DNA of 64,000 nucleotides from an uncultured Lachnospiraceae bacterium (GTDB lineage: Bacteria; Bacillota; Clostridia; Lachnospirales; Lachnospiraceae): contig CAJUBP010000011.1 of assembly GCA_910584585.1 (NCBI GenBank), positions 48,900-112,899 of the forward strand. The letters run 5' to 3'. Position 1 is the first letter of the stretch, and each line of letters begins with the position of its first letter. The translations under genes and the position numbers were made by a program. This document shows positions 17,716 to 26,216 of this stretch, one piece after another. The notes beneath the pieces were generated by a model. The model saw nothing but the letters and a program-made list of their open reading frames with translations. It was not told the origin of the DNA and did not search any database.

Positions 17716-18999
17716 ATGATGAAAGAAAAAAAGCTGGTTAAATTTCAGAAATGGATGGCGCGGGGGAGTTTACTTGCAGGCATTTGCTGGGGGATCTTTT
17801 TTTCGTTTTATTTCATGGAAGAATCCATACCGGACAAAATCCGGATTGAAAAAGGGAGGGAAGAGAAATTTGATTTTCACCTTCCTGTCACCGGAGAAAT
17901 GGAACAGGAAGGCTTGGAGGTGTTTGGCAACCAGTCTCCGGAGGTAGAAAAAGATAAAATCAAACTGGATTTAAATCAAAGTTTTTCCTTAAAATCTCAG
18001 GAACAGGGCAGTTATTCCATCACCTGCAAGCTGTTCGGCCTGTTTCACATGAAAGAAGTAGATGTGGAGGTTGTGGAGCAGGAACAGGTGGTGCCCTGCG
18101 GGATTCCGGTGGGAATTTATGTAAAAACGGATGGGATTCTGATTATCGGCACAGGAACGGTAACCGGAAGCGACGGTATGAATTACGAGCCGGCGGAAAA
18201 TCTGGTGAAAAGCGGGGATTATGTCAAAACGGTCAATGACCAGGTGATTGAAAGCAAGGAAGATCTGATTGAAAAAATTAACCAGTGCCAGGGGGAACCT
18301 GTCATACTGGGAATTTTGCGTGAAGAGGAATATATTCAGTTAAAGCTGCAGCCGGTCCAGACGGCCGAGGAGGAATATAAACTGGGGATCTGGGTCAGGG
18401 ATGATTTGGCCGGAGTTGGAACATTAACTTTTTATGATGAGCAGAAACAGTACGGCGCATTAGGGCATCCGGTCAGTGATCTGGATACGGGGACTCAGGT
18501 AAGCATGGGGGAAGGCACCCTTTATGACGCGGAAATCGCAGGAATCACCAAAGGAGAAAAAGGAAATCCCGGTGAAATTGCCGGAGTGATTACCTATCTG
18601 GATCAGTACCGGCTGGGAACGGTAGAAGAAAACACCAATGTGGGCATCTACGGCAATCTGGAAAAAACCCCGGAAAAGATCGGAGAGGAAAATTTTTACC
18701 CGGTTGGATTCAAACAGGAAATCCAGGAGGGAGAGGCGAAAATTATCTCCACCGTTTCCGGGGAGCGAAAGGAGTATTCCATTGTGATTACAGACTTGGA
18801 TTATAACAGCGAGAATAAGGGAATTTTGTTCCAGGTGACGGATGCGGAGCTTTTGAACCTGACTGGGGGAATCGTGCAGGGCATGTCGGGTTCGCCAATC
18901 ATTCAGAATGGCGCCGTGATTGGCGCTGTGACGCATGTCTTCGTACAAGATGCCACCAAGGGGTATGGGATATTTATTGAAAATATGCTGGAGCATTGA
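17716..18999 (+). CDS. spoIVB: SpoIVB serine peptidase (stage IV sporulation)
   Basis: SpoIVB is made in the forespore, secreted into the space between the two spore membranes and cleaves SpoIVFA to trigger pro-sigma-K processing. The 427-residue protein has an N-terminal membrane anchor (GSLLAGICWGIFFSFYF), a PDZ domain (about 130-215) and the S55 peptidase with His251 (GALGHPVSD) and Ser393 (GMSGSP), spaced 142 residues as in the family. In most Bacilli and Clostridia spo0A follows; here an accessory island does. The last 38 codons are mirrored by a diverged copy at 24402-24518. A 21-bp block near its end (18970-18990) is identical in that copy and may be an attachment site. Confidence 0.96.
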   Translation: MMKEKKLVKFQKWMARGSLLAGICWGIFFSFYFMEESIPDKIRIEKGREEKFDFHLPVTGEMEQEGLEVFGNQSPEVEKDKIKLDLNQSFSLKSQEQGSYSITCKLFGLFHMKEVDVEVVEQEQVVPCGIPVGIYVKTDGILIIGTGTVTGSDGMNYEPAENLVKSGDYVKTVNDQVIESKEDLIEKINQCQGEPVILGILREEEYIQLKLQPVQTAEEEYKLGIWVRDDLAGVGTLTFYDEQKQYGALGHPVSDLDTGTQVSMGEGTLYDAEIAGITKGEKGNPGEIAGVITYLDQYRLGTVEENTNVGIYGNLEKTPEKIGEENFYPVGFKQEIQEGEAKIISTVSGERKEYSIVITDLDYNSENKGILFQVTDAELLNLTGGIVQGMSGSPIIQNGAVIGAVTHVFVQDATKGYGIFIENMLEH

Positions 19000-19018
19000 C
19001 AAGGGCAGTATAGAAGGA

Positions 19019-19073
19019 AAAGAAGAACGGTGCCGAGGCAGGCTTGCCTGTCAGAGGCACGTTCTTCTTTTTC
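19019..19073 (+). terminator. Rho-independent terminator after spoIVB
   Basis: A long stem pairs AAAGAAGAACGGTGCC with GGCACGTTCTTCTTT (one bulged G), with an inner GGCAGG-type hairpin, followed by TTTTTC. It starts 20 bp after the spoIVB stop. Confidence 0.8.
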
Positions 19074-19078
19074 TGTGT

Positions 19079-19127
19079 GATGTCCGGCGAAAGCCGGACA
19101 TCGGTTAATCGCGAAGCGATTACCGAT
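19079..19127. repeat. Two adjacent strong hairpins at the left edge of the island
   Basis: GATGTCCGGC-GAAA-GCCGGACATC (19079-19102) has a perfect 10-bp stem with a GNRA-type tetraloop. ATCGGTTAATCGC-GAA-GCGATTACCGAT (19100-19127) has a 12-bp stem with one bulge. They share three bases, so both full stems cannot form at once. No T run follows, so these are not simple terminators; they mark the junction between core and AT-rich island DNA. Confidence 0.6.
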
Positions 19128-19239
19128 GCTACCCTATACAGGGAAGAGGGATAGCTTGTGGTGTTCGGCATTTTATGATAAAATTTATCTGGATATGATA
19201 AATTCAAATAAAAGCACAATGTTTAAGGGGATAATTGAA

Positions 19240-21201
19240 ATGAGCGTTAAATGGGAATTTCCAAGCAATGATTATGGGATATTGAATGGTATTGGTGAAG
19301 CTGGAATAGAAACATTTAAAGGGTTGCCATATCGTTCTCTAGCAAGAGAAATATGCCAAAATTCACTGGACGCTGCCTTGGTGCAGTCCCAACCGGTCAG
19401 GGTTGAATTTATGAGCTCTTTTTTGTCAGATAAGGATATACCAGATTTTGATGCATTAAAAAAAGCATTAAAATTATGTTATGAATTTTGGGCGGAGCAA
19501 AAGAATAAGAAAACAATGGACTTTTTCAAGCAGGCAATGAAGGTATCAGAGAACACGAAGATTTCACTTTTGCGCATTAGTGATTTTAACACAACAGGTT
19601 TAACAGGTTCAGATCAGGATTATAATACCCCATGGCAAAATTTGGTAAAGGCTTCCGGTGTGTCAGATAAAGCGGGTTTTTCTGGTGGGAGTTTTGGTAT
19701 TGGGAAATCGGCGCCGTTTGCTTGTTCAGATCTAAGAACCGTTTTTTATGCCACACAGGATAAAGATGGGCTGAAAGCTTTTCAAGGCATTGCACGCTTG
19801 GTTTCCTTTAAAAAGAAAGGATTTGTGGGCTTAAATGCAGATGAAATATCAACAGGGATTGGTTACTATGGAGAAACCAGAAGAAAAAGTGCAATTAGAG
19901 AATGCATATCTTTGGATCAAAGATTTAGCCGTAATCAAAGCGGTACAGATGTGTTTATACTTGGATTCCAAAATAAAGACAATTGGAAAAATGAAATGGT
20001 AAAATCGGTACTGGAAGATTTTTTGTGTGCAATTTATGAAGGGAAATTGATTGTACGTATTCAAGAGATAGAAATTTCTAAAAGAACTTTGGCGGAGGTA
20101 ATAGAGGACTATAAGGAAGAAGCCAAAACGGCTTATAATTATTATCAGGTATTAATCTCTCCGGAAACTGAGGAAAGAGAGTTTCAGTTTGAGGATTTGG
20201 GAAAGGTGAAATTTTATTTGCTGATACAGAAAAATCTTCACCGCCGGGTGTTGATGAGCCGCAGTAACGGCATGAAAGTGTTTGATCAGAAAAATATTTC
20301 TTCCACAATTCAATTTGCTGGCATTTGTGTTTTAAATGATAATGGAATCAATAGTTATTTCAGGGAAATGGAGAACCCACAGCACAATGCATGGGAGCCA
20401 GAGCGGCACCATCAGCCCAAGGAGGCAAAGAAGAAAAAGCAGTCTTTGGCAAGACAAATAAAAAATATAGTAATTGAATTTGGAAAGAATACGACAGTAG
20501 ACGAAATGGATGCAGAAGGCATGGGGGAGTTTTTGCCGGATAATATGATAGAATCCAGCCAAAGAGAAGGTGAGAAGGAAGAAACTGTTACAGATAGAAC
20601 AAAAGATATTGATATCGTGCTATCAAATTTGAAAACGGCGCAAAGAGGATTTGAAAAGCTGCAGGTAGGGAAAAGTGGGGAAGAAGAGGAGGTAATTGGA
20701 GCGGAAATAGAAATAGGAACTGGAGAAAGTGGAGGCAGGGACTATGGAGAAGATAATCCTCATAAGACGAAGGAGGGAAGTTCTTTCGGCAAGGAAGAGA
20801 GAGATGGAAACGGAACAAACGGGATTGGAAATACCGAATATGCAGTAGGCAACGAAGATGAAAATAGAGAAGAGATTGTTAGACACCTTTTTGAAGTACA
20901 TATTATGTCTGTAAGGATGATTCTTGTTGATGCAAGGCAAAAAAAGTATAGGTTGATATTTAAGCCTCAAAAGAATGCCAAAAGCGCATATTTGCAGCTG
21001 CAGTTGTCAGGAGAACAAAAAAATGTAGATGTAAATATTCTTTCAGCAGTAAGACTGGACAACCAAGCAAATTTAAAATGTACTTATAATAAAATTTATT
21101 TGGATGATATTGTGGAAACAAGAACTTTGTCAGTTGAATTTTGTATTGCATTTTCCGAACCAAGTTCAATGGAGGTGAGTTTGTATGGATATCCGTTATA
21201 A
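19240..21201 (+). CDS. GHKL/HSP90-like ATPase of an accessory (putative defence) island
   Basis: The 653-residue protein begins with a Bergerat-fold ATPase: the N box EICQNSLDA (residues 37-45), the metal/adenine motif ISDFNTTGL (112-120) and the lid glycine motif GGSFGIGKSAP (149-159). This is the set seen in HSP90, MutL and MORC-type proteins and in several phage-defence ATPases. A transducer-like segment follows (about 190-420), then a charged low-complexity linker (about 430-580) and a C-terminal beta-rich domain ending SMEVSLYGYPL. AAGGGG precedes the ATG at 19240; upstream in-frame codons lack a site. The next gene overlaps its end by 17 bp. Codon use is AT-rich and unlike the neighbours, suggesting transfer. 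The action on DNA or phage is inference. Confidence 0.85.
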   Translation: MSVKWEFPSNDYGILNGIGEAGIETFKGLPYRSLAREICQNSLDAALVQSQPVRVEFMSSFLSDKDIPDFDALKKALKLCYEFWAEQKNKKTMDFFKQAMKVSENTKISLLRISDFNTTGLTGSDQDYNTPWQNLVKASGVSDKAGFSGGSFGIGKSAPFACSDLRTVFYATQDKDGLKAFQGIARLVSFKKKGFVGLNADEISTGIGYYGETRRKSAIRECISLDQRFSRNQSGTDVFILGFQNKDNWKNEMVKSVLEDFLCAIYEGKLIVRIQEIEISKRTLAEVIEDYKEEAKTAYNYYQVLISPETEEREFQFEDLGKVKFYLLIQKNLHRRVLMSRSNGMKVFDQKNISSTIQFAGICVLNDNGINSYFREMENPQHNAWEPERHHQPKEAKKKKQSLARQIKNIVIEFGKNTTVDEMDAEGMGEFLPDNMIESSQREGEKEETVTDRTKDIDIVLSNLKTAQRGFEKLQVGKSGEEEEVIGAEIEIGTGESGGRDYGEDNPHKTKEGSSFGKEERDGNGTNGIGNTEYAVGNEDENREEIVRHLFEVHIMSVRMILVDARQKKYRLIFKPQKNAKSAYLQLQLSGEQKNVDVNILSAVRLDNQANLKCTYNKIYLDDIVETRTLSVEFCIAFSEPSSMEVSLYGYPL

Positions 21202-22048
21202 GTTATATCCATATCCGGTTTTATCTGCAGCAACTGATGATTATAAGGATGGGCAGTTTACTTTTAAGGTGCAGCAGGAACTAGGGATCCGTGAGGTTAT
21301 ACTTAAAATTAACCTAGAATTAAAGAATGAAAGTTTGTCGGAATTGATTCAGGCAGACAAAGCGGAATTTGTTGTCCATATTGAGTGTCCATACACATCT
21401 TACAGGGAGGCGTTGAGGTTTCAGGATACGGAGTATGTACGCAAGATTTCCGAAAAGAACTTAAATGGAAAAGTTTCTGTCTGTGCATTTTTGGTCGCAA
21501 AGGTAAATATCAAAAACTATATCAATAAAAGTTGGAATGAAGTTTATAAAGGCTTGGCTTTTGATCTGGAACGGGGCAGTATTCTGGCAATTGGAGGGCA
21601 ATATGACTTGCATGTAATAAAGGAAATGGAAAATCTGGCAAAGGTTCCATCTATTTTTACTATTTGCCGTTCTGCGGCAGATAATGAGGAGGAAATGAAA
21701 ATTGATATTGCGGATCATAAGATAGCAATAACATTAAGCAGCGAGGGGTTTCAAAATTATAAACTGCTTGCAGCTATGCCGCAGATTATACCTGTTTTAC
21801 ATTCTATGCTTATACTTCCGGCGCTGATATACGTTTTTGAAACACTGCTTAGGGAAGGGACAGAAGATTTTGAAACAAGAAGGTGGTTTAGAGTGCTTGA
21901 AAAAACTTTAGCAAAAGATAAAATTAGTTTAAACCAAGATACGCTGAATAGTATTCCTTCTTATGAATTGGCACAGAAACTTCTTGATTTGCCAATTCAG
22001 AAAGCATTGTCAGCGATGTCATTTGAAGATAATATTGAGGAGGAATAA
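21185..22048 (+). CDS. Unrecognised 287-residue island protein
   Basis: I do not recognise this protein. It starts inside the end of the GHKL gene (17-bp overlap) after GGAGGTGAG, so the two are translationally coupled and probably form a complex. The first ~130 residues look beta-rich (YKLYPYPVLSAATDDYKDGQF, VVHIECPYTSYREALRF), and the second half is mixed with a hydrophobic helix (LLAAMPQIIPVLHSMLILPALIYVFETLL, seen in pieces) that is too polar around it to be a clear membrane span. There is no signal peptide and no nuclease motif that I can see. In sequence style it resembles the adaptor or sensor subunits accompanying GHKL ATPases in defence islands, but that is only context. Confidence 0.75.
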   Translation: MDIRYKLYPYPVLSAATDDYKDGQFTFKVQQELGIREVILKINLELKNESLSELIQADKAEFVVHIECPYTSYREALRFQDTEYVRKISEKNLNGKVSVCAFLVAKVNIKNYINKSWNEVYKGLAFDLERGSILAIGGQYDLHVIKEMENLAKVPSIFTICRSAADNEEEMKIDIADHKIAITLSSEGFQNYKLLAAMPQIIPVLHSMLILPALIYVFETLLREGTEDFETRRWFRVLEKTLAKDKISLNQDTLNSIPSYELAQKLLDLPIQKALSAMSFEDNIEEE

Positions 22049-22052
22049 GGCA

Positions 22053-22805
22053 GTGAAAATTCATTTTTTAAAAGAAGATGCACTGGTTGCGTTGAAAACC
22101 AATATTCCGTCACATTTGAAATATTATAAACATCCGGCCAATGATTGGATTTATGAGTATTTTGAGGGTGAAAATCCTTTCATGGAATATCAGACCGAAG
22201 TGGAGGAATTTTCTTTAACGTCTGATGATACAGGTGATTTGGGAAAGCAGGATGTAAAAAATGTGATTGTATTATATTCAGCAATGAAATCATTGTCAGA
22301 CACGCAAGCAACAGATGAAAGATTATGGGCAGGGTTATGCCATGGGGATTTATGGGATTATTTACATAGGCGGTTTAATATGGAAAATAATGGAAACAAT
22401 AAAGAGAAGGATATAAAGGCACGTTATTTTTTCGGGCAGAATAAAAAGCGGTCATTAATTGTGAATCCCTTATCGAAACTGTGGTGGATTGGACGTTTGA
22501 CATATGACAAAGATAAGAGGGATCCATTTGAACTGACAAAGTATTTGGAGAATGATTTTGCTACAAAGACCCTTGTAATATTTTCTAATAATTATATGGG
22601 AAACCATACTATCAGCATTGCACTTTTATCTGCTCTTTCAAAGCTTGAAAAAGACGGATTTGTACTAAAAGGGCGCAGGAAGAGAGATATTTATTATGAA
22701 GCAACAAAGTATCTGAATGTTTTGGGAGGCACCTATATTTTAGATTATTTTACGAAAGAGGAGATAGAAGATAAAGTAATAAGATATCTGAAGGGATTGA
22801 AATAG
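22053..22805 (+). CDS. Unrecognised island protein, possibly DUF6339-like
   Basis: This 250-residue protein starts at GTG 22053, only 4 bp after the previous stop, with AGGAGG upstream. It opens VKIHFLKEDALVALKTN and has a conserved-looking core RYFFGQNKKRSLIVNPLSKLWWIGRLTYD, then a C-terminal helical part with a basic GRRKRDIYYEATKYLNVLGGTYILD stretch. From memory the WW-containing core resembles the uncharacterised DUF6339 family, which I associate with ATP-binding proteins in mobile islands; this is tentative. No catalytic motif is evident. It completes a three-gene coupled cassette with the GHKL ATPase and the 287-residue protein. Confidence 0.7.
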   Translation: MKIHFLKEDALVALKTNIPSHLKYYKHPANDWIYEYFEGENPFMEYQTEVEEFSLTSDDTGDLGKQDVKNVIVLYSAMKSLSDTQATDERLWAGLCHGDLWDYLHRRFNMENNGNNKEKDIKARYFFGQNKKRSLIVNPLSKLWWIGRLTYDKDKRDPFELTKYLENDFATKTLVIFSNNYMGNHTISIALLSALSKLEKDGFVLKGRRKRDIYYEATKYLNVLGGTYILDYFTKEEIEDKVIRYLKGLK

Positions 22806-22865
22806 TAAAGATTTATATGATGGTATGTAGTTGGTATATTTTGAAGGGGAAGAAGGTGACATTCA

Positions 22866-24365
22866 ATGACTGTAGAGGATATTATGTCAGGAGAATCAGA
22901 GTATATTGAGTTTAAACAGGAAGTTCCAAAAAAAAGTGAAGTTTATATGAAAACAGTAATTGCATTTGCAAATGGCAGTGGGGGAAAAATTGTGTTTGGT
23001 GTGGAAGACCGTACATTTAAAGTTCTAGGAATCAACCAGGAAGATGCTTTCTCCATAATGGATGGAATTACTTCGGCAATCTGTGACAGTTGTACACCGA
23101 TGATAATGCCAATTGTGACATTGGCCTCTATTGAGGAAAAGGTTGTAATTGTGGTAAATATAATGCCAGGCAGTCAGCGTCCATATTATCTTAAGGCAAA
23201 GGGAAAGGAAAAAGGAACTTATATCCGAGTGTCAGGAACTACCAGACCAGCGGATTCGTTTGTGATTAAGGAATTAGAATTTGAGGGCGTCAATCGGTGT
23301 TTTGACCAGACCTATGCAGCGCCAGAAGCAAGTGTTACAGAGAATGAAGTTGAGCGTTTGTGTGATAGGATGTATCAATATGCGGTGGAACATTGTAATT
23401 CTGCGGAGGCGTCAGAGAGAATTTATCGCCCGACAAAACAAAATTTATTAAGTTGGGGATTTTTAGTAAAACAGGGAAATAAGTGTTATCCTACAAATGC
23501 TTTTCTGCTTATGACAAGTAATTTATTTCCGCAGGCAACAATACAATGTGCTGTATTTAAGGGGAAAGACAGAGATGTATTTATTGATCGGAGAGAATAC
23601 AATGGGGATATTGTGACACAGCTGGATGCGGCATATGAGTATGTCCTGCGCAATATAAATATGGGTTCCGAGATCAATGGGCTATACAGAACCGATATAT
23701 ATGAACTACCAACAGAATGTATCAGGGAGATGATTTGTAATGCTGTGGTTCATCGAAGCTATCTGCATCCCTCAAGTATACAAGTAGCAGTGTATGATGA
23801 TCGTGTGGAAGTGACTTCTCCGGGGATGCTCTTTGGAAGCTTGAGATTGAAAGATATAAGAGAAGGGATTTCCATACCAAGGAATCGGGCATTGGTATAT
23901 GCGTTTACTTATATGAATATTATGGAGCACTGGGGTAGCGGGATACCGAGGATTATCAGAAGATGCCGGGAACTTGGGTTAGAAGAGCCGGAATTAATGG
24001 AAATTGCAGGAAGTTTTCGCATAAACTTATTCCGTTTTTTGGATAAAACCAGAATTGGAAAAAGTACGGATAAAATACCAAAAAGTACGGATAAAGTAAG
24101 GGAAAGTACGGATAAAATGCCAAAAAGTACGGATAAAACGCAAAAATGTATGGAAAAGGTACGGAAAAGTACGGATAAATCAAATGGCAATTATAAAAAG
24201 ATTATTCAGTATATAGAGGAAAGAGGGACAATAACGAATAAAGAAGTTCAGGATTTGCTGAATGTAAAAGATTCCCGTGCATTAAAAATATTAAAAGAAC
24301 TGGTAGAGGCAGGGGTATTGAAAAAAGAAGGTAAATTAAAAGGAAGCTATTACAAATTGAAGTAA
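22866..24365 (+). CDS. AlbA_2/Schlafen-type putative ATP-binding regulator with winged helix
   Basis: The 499-residue protein has an N-terminal AlbA_2 (Schlafen-like) domain: ESEYIEFKQEVPKKSEVYMKT, FANGSGGKIVFGVED, TYIRVSGTTRPAD. This domain is found in RNA/DNA-binding regulators and tRNA-cleaving Schlafens. A second ATPase-like module of the RecG-like HATPase_c_4 type follows (ECIREMICNAVVHRSYLHPSSIQVAVYDDRVEVTSPG, cited in parts). Residues about 397-438 are six 7-residue units of the form KSTDKxx, then a winged helix (ITNKEVQDLLNVKDSRALKILKELVEAGVL). It starts 60 bp after the third island gene and is AT-rich like it. It could be an independent regulator or the fourth system member. Confidence 0.85.
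   Translation: MTVEDIMSGESEYIEFKQEVPKKSEVYMKTVIAFANGSGGKIVFGVEDRTFKVLGINQEDAFSIMDGITSAICDSCTPMIMPIVTLASIEEKVVIVVNIMPGSQRPYYLKAKGKEKGTYIRVSGTTRPADSFVIKELEFEGVNRCFDQTYAAPEASVTENEVERLCDRMYQYAVEHCNSAEASERIYRPTKQNLLSWGFLVKQGNKCYPTNAFLLMTSNLFPQATIQCAVFKGKDRDVFIDRREYNGDIVTQLDAAYEYVLRNINMGSEINGLYRTDIYELPTECIREMICNAVVHRSYLHPSSIQVAVYDDRVEVTSPGMLFGSLRLKDIREGISIPRNRALVYAFTYMNIMEHWGSGIPRIIRRCRELGLEEPELMEIAGSFRINLFRFLDKTRIGKSTDKIPKSTDKVRESTDKMPKSTDKTQKCMEKVRKSTDKSNGNYKKIIQYIEERGTITNKEVQDLLNVKDSRALKILKELVEAGVLKKEGKLKGSYYKLK
24058..24180 (+). repeat. 21-bp tandem repeat inside the AlbA_2 gene
   Basis: About six in-frame 21-bp units (consensus AAAAGTACGGATAAAATACC plus one base) encode KSTDKIP, KSTDKVR, ESTDKMP, KSTDKTQ, KCMEKVR and KSTDK. 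Unit five is the most diverged. The tract joins the ATPase part to the winged helix and can vary in copy number by slippage without a frameshift. Confidence 0.9.
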
Positions 24366-24401
24366 TTTGTCAGAATTTGTTGTCCTTCATTTGACACACT
24401 C

Positions 24402-24518
24402 ATGAGCGGAAGCCCCATTATCCAGAATGGAAAAATCATCGGAGCAGTCACTCATGTGTTTGTTCAGGACGCGTCAAAAGGATATGGAATATTTATTGAA
24501 AATATGCTGCAGCATTGA
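24402..24518 (+). pseudogene. Displaced, diverged copy of the spoIVB 3' end
   Basis: The 39 codons read MSGSPIIQNGKIIGAV through IENMLQH-stop. They match the last 38 residues of SpoIVB (18883-18999) at all but a few positions, yet differ at many synonymous sites, except for a 21-bp identical block (24489-24509 versus 18970-18990). There is no start signal or upstream SpoIVB sequence, so it is a remnant. It lies just past the last island gene and marks the island's right boundary. It is either the original 3' end pushed aside when an element bringing its own replacement inserted, or a fragment carried by the element. Confidence 0.85.
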
Positions 24519-24674
24519 GCGGCGTAAAAATAAAGAAACACAGGCGTAACGGTTTTGAGATTACTGTAAGTAATAAGGAAAGCCGTTAGTTCAGGAGGAG
24601 AGGAAGGGCAAAGGGAAGGTAAGATGGGAGAGGCGCGGCCTGTTTCCCACCTTCCGTTCAGTTTGAAGAGTTTA

Positions 24675-25358
24675 TTACCTTTCCGGCATTTGAAACTCTG
24701 CAAGCCCTTTATTTAAATAATCGTTAAATGGTTTCATAATGCAAAAAAGCCCGGCTGCTTTTGTGAGAAATGCTTCGGCGTCATGCAGTTCTTCATCTTT
24801 GAGGGGATATTCCAGATACCAGCTCTTAAATTTTAAGTATTCTGCCTGCGGGTGATCTTTGTCGTATCCTGCGGGGACATTTTTGAGCGCCGATCCCTGT
24901 ACAGCAAAATATTTCTCAAATTCCGGATCATGGATGATGTGTTCAAGTTCCTCGCCGTTTTGCGCAATATAGTCACGAACCATTTTTGTCGCGTCTTTGA
25001 ACATGTCCGCAAACAGTCCGCCGCCTAAGAAAGACTGGCCGCCGGGTTTTATCATGAGATAATATCCCACAGGAACCGGCAGCTTTCCTTTTGAAGAAAT
25101 ATGGGCGCGGAATGCCGGGTTATAGGGTGATTTATCATGGCTGAACCTGGTATCTCTTGTCAGTTTAAAGGTAAGTTTTTTCGGCTCATTATGCAGTACG
25201 CTGCTGTCAAATTCACCGATCCGAAGGATCAGAGCTTCAATCAACGCTTCAAATTCTGTGTTTGCTGCTTTGTTTTCTGCTTTATGTTCATGATACCATT
25301 CCCGGTTGTTGTTTTCCCTTAAATCAGAAAGGTAATTTAGAATAAGCTGTGTATTCAT
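24675..25358 (-). CDS. DUF2461 family protein
   Basis: The 227-residue protein fits the DUF2461/TIGR02453 family: a start helix with ENNNREWYHEHKAENKAA, the conserved LTFKLTRDTRFSHDKSPYNPAFRAHIS motif (quoted in part: TRDTRFSHDKSPYNP), and GYYLMIKPGGQSFLGGGLF. The family is widespread in bacteria and has no known biochemical role; the Arg/Asp/His cluster hints at nucleic-acid or nucleotide binding. It is read toward the island and lies 12 bp downstream of the sigma-factor gene, so it is probably the second gene of that operon. Confidence 0.9.
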   Translation of the reverse strand: MNTQLILNYLSDLRENNNREWYHEHKAENKAANTEFEALIEALILRIGEFDSSVLHNEPKKLTFKLTRDTRFSHDKSPYNPAFRAHISSKGKLPVPVGYYLMIKPGGQSFLGGGLFADMFKDATKMVRDYIAQNGEELEHIIHDPEFEKYFAVQGSALKNVPAGYDKDHPQAEYLKFKSWYLEYPLKDEELHDAEAFLTKAAGLFCIMKPFNDYLNKGLAEFQMPER

Positions 25359-25370
25359 TTATGATTCCTC

Positions 25371-26216
25371 CTATGCGTTTGTGACAACGGAATAAGAAGT
25401 TCCGTCTAAGAATTTTTGGATAAACTCTTTCAGGCTTGCCGGAGATCCATAGGTCTTGCAAAAGGCAAATTCCTGCGAAAGATTATCGATGTTTTCCATA
25501 GCCTCTTTTACTTCAAGCATGGCGTCCTTGGGGACAGCGGAAGTGAAGTCCAGCTGCGCAGGGTGAATCCTGTGGTTTTGAATGGCGTAATTGACTCTGT
25601 CTGCGCAGCGGCATGTTCCATTTCCGTATTCGCCGCAGTATTCCTCTAAGAAATCCGCCATTTTTTTGCGGATTCTGGAAAGCCGCTGCCGGTAGGCTTC
25701 CGGAGTGATACCCAGAATGTCGCCTGCAATTCGGCTGTCCACCTGGAACATTGTCCCTAAAATAAAGATGCATCTGCTTTCTGGGTCAAGGCACTGCAGC
25801 ATAACATTTGTGCAGGATAGTTTCAGTTCTTCTGCCAAAATGGATTTTTCCACATTCTGCGTTAAATCGGGCACATCGTCAATTTTTCCGTTTTTAATAT
25901 CATCCCCATAGAATTCAAAGCTGAGAGGAAACTTTGCGAACATATGCTTCTGATAGTTTTTCAGGTGATTCACCGCAATGCGGAACGCCCAGGTGGAAAA
26001 TGCGCTTTCCCCCTTAAAAGAAGACAGGTGGGTGATGATTTTTAACAGGATATCCTGGGCGGCGTCCTCAGCGTCAGGGAAAGTGCCGAGCATACGCAAG
26101 GACAGGTTAAATACCAAATCCTGTACGCTGAGAATAACGGTTTCCAGAGATTCCTTATCTCCGGCAGTGGCTTTTTCAATGAAAGCCAATAGTTCTTCGT
26201 TCGTCATATTTTTCAT
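25371..26216 (-). CDS. ECF-like RNA polymerase sigma factor with C-terminal extension
   Basis: The 281-residue protein has sigma region 2 (LVFNLSLRMLGTFPDAEDAAQDILLKI, and AFSTWAFRIAVNHLKNY) and region 4 (FILGTMFQVDSRIAGDILGITPEAYRQRLSRIRKKM). It therefore recruits RNA polymerase to alternative promoters. Beyond residue ~185 is an unusual extension of about 95 residues starting CGEYGNGTCRCADRVN, with a Cys-rich patch (Cys-x6-Cys-x-Cys) that could bind zinc, and a helical tail. Such tails in some ECF groups act as fused regulators. No separate anti-sigma gene is next to it; the DUF2461 gene is downstream. GGAGG precedes the ATG. The regulon is unknown. Confidence 0.88.
   Translation of the reverse strand: MKNMTNEELLAFIEKATAGDKESLETVILSVQDLVFNLSLRMLGTFPDAEDAAQDILLKIITHLSSFKGESAFSTWAFRIAVNHLKNYQKHMFAKFPLSFEFYGDDIKNGKIDDVPDLTQNVEKSILAEELKLSCTNVMLQCLDPESRCIFILGTMFQVDSRIAGDILGITPEAYRQRLSRIRKKMADFLEEYCGEYGNGTCRCADRVNYAIQNHRIHPAQLDFTSAVPKDAMLEVKEAMENIDNLSQEFAFCKTYGSPASLKEFIQKFLDGTSYSVVTNA

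Noticed and set aside
24058..24180. CRISPR-like short repeats
   Set aside because: They are in-frame 21-bp protein repeats without spacers, inside a clear gene.
24402..24518. Recent duplication of spoIVB
   Set aside because: Synonymous sites are strongly diverged, so the remnant is an old or foreign tail rather than a fresh copy.
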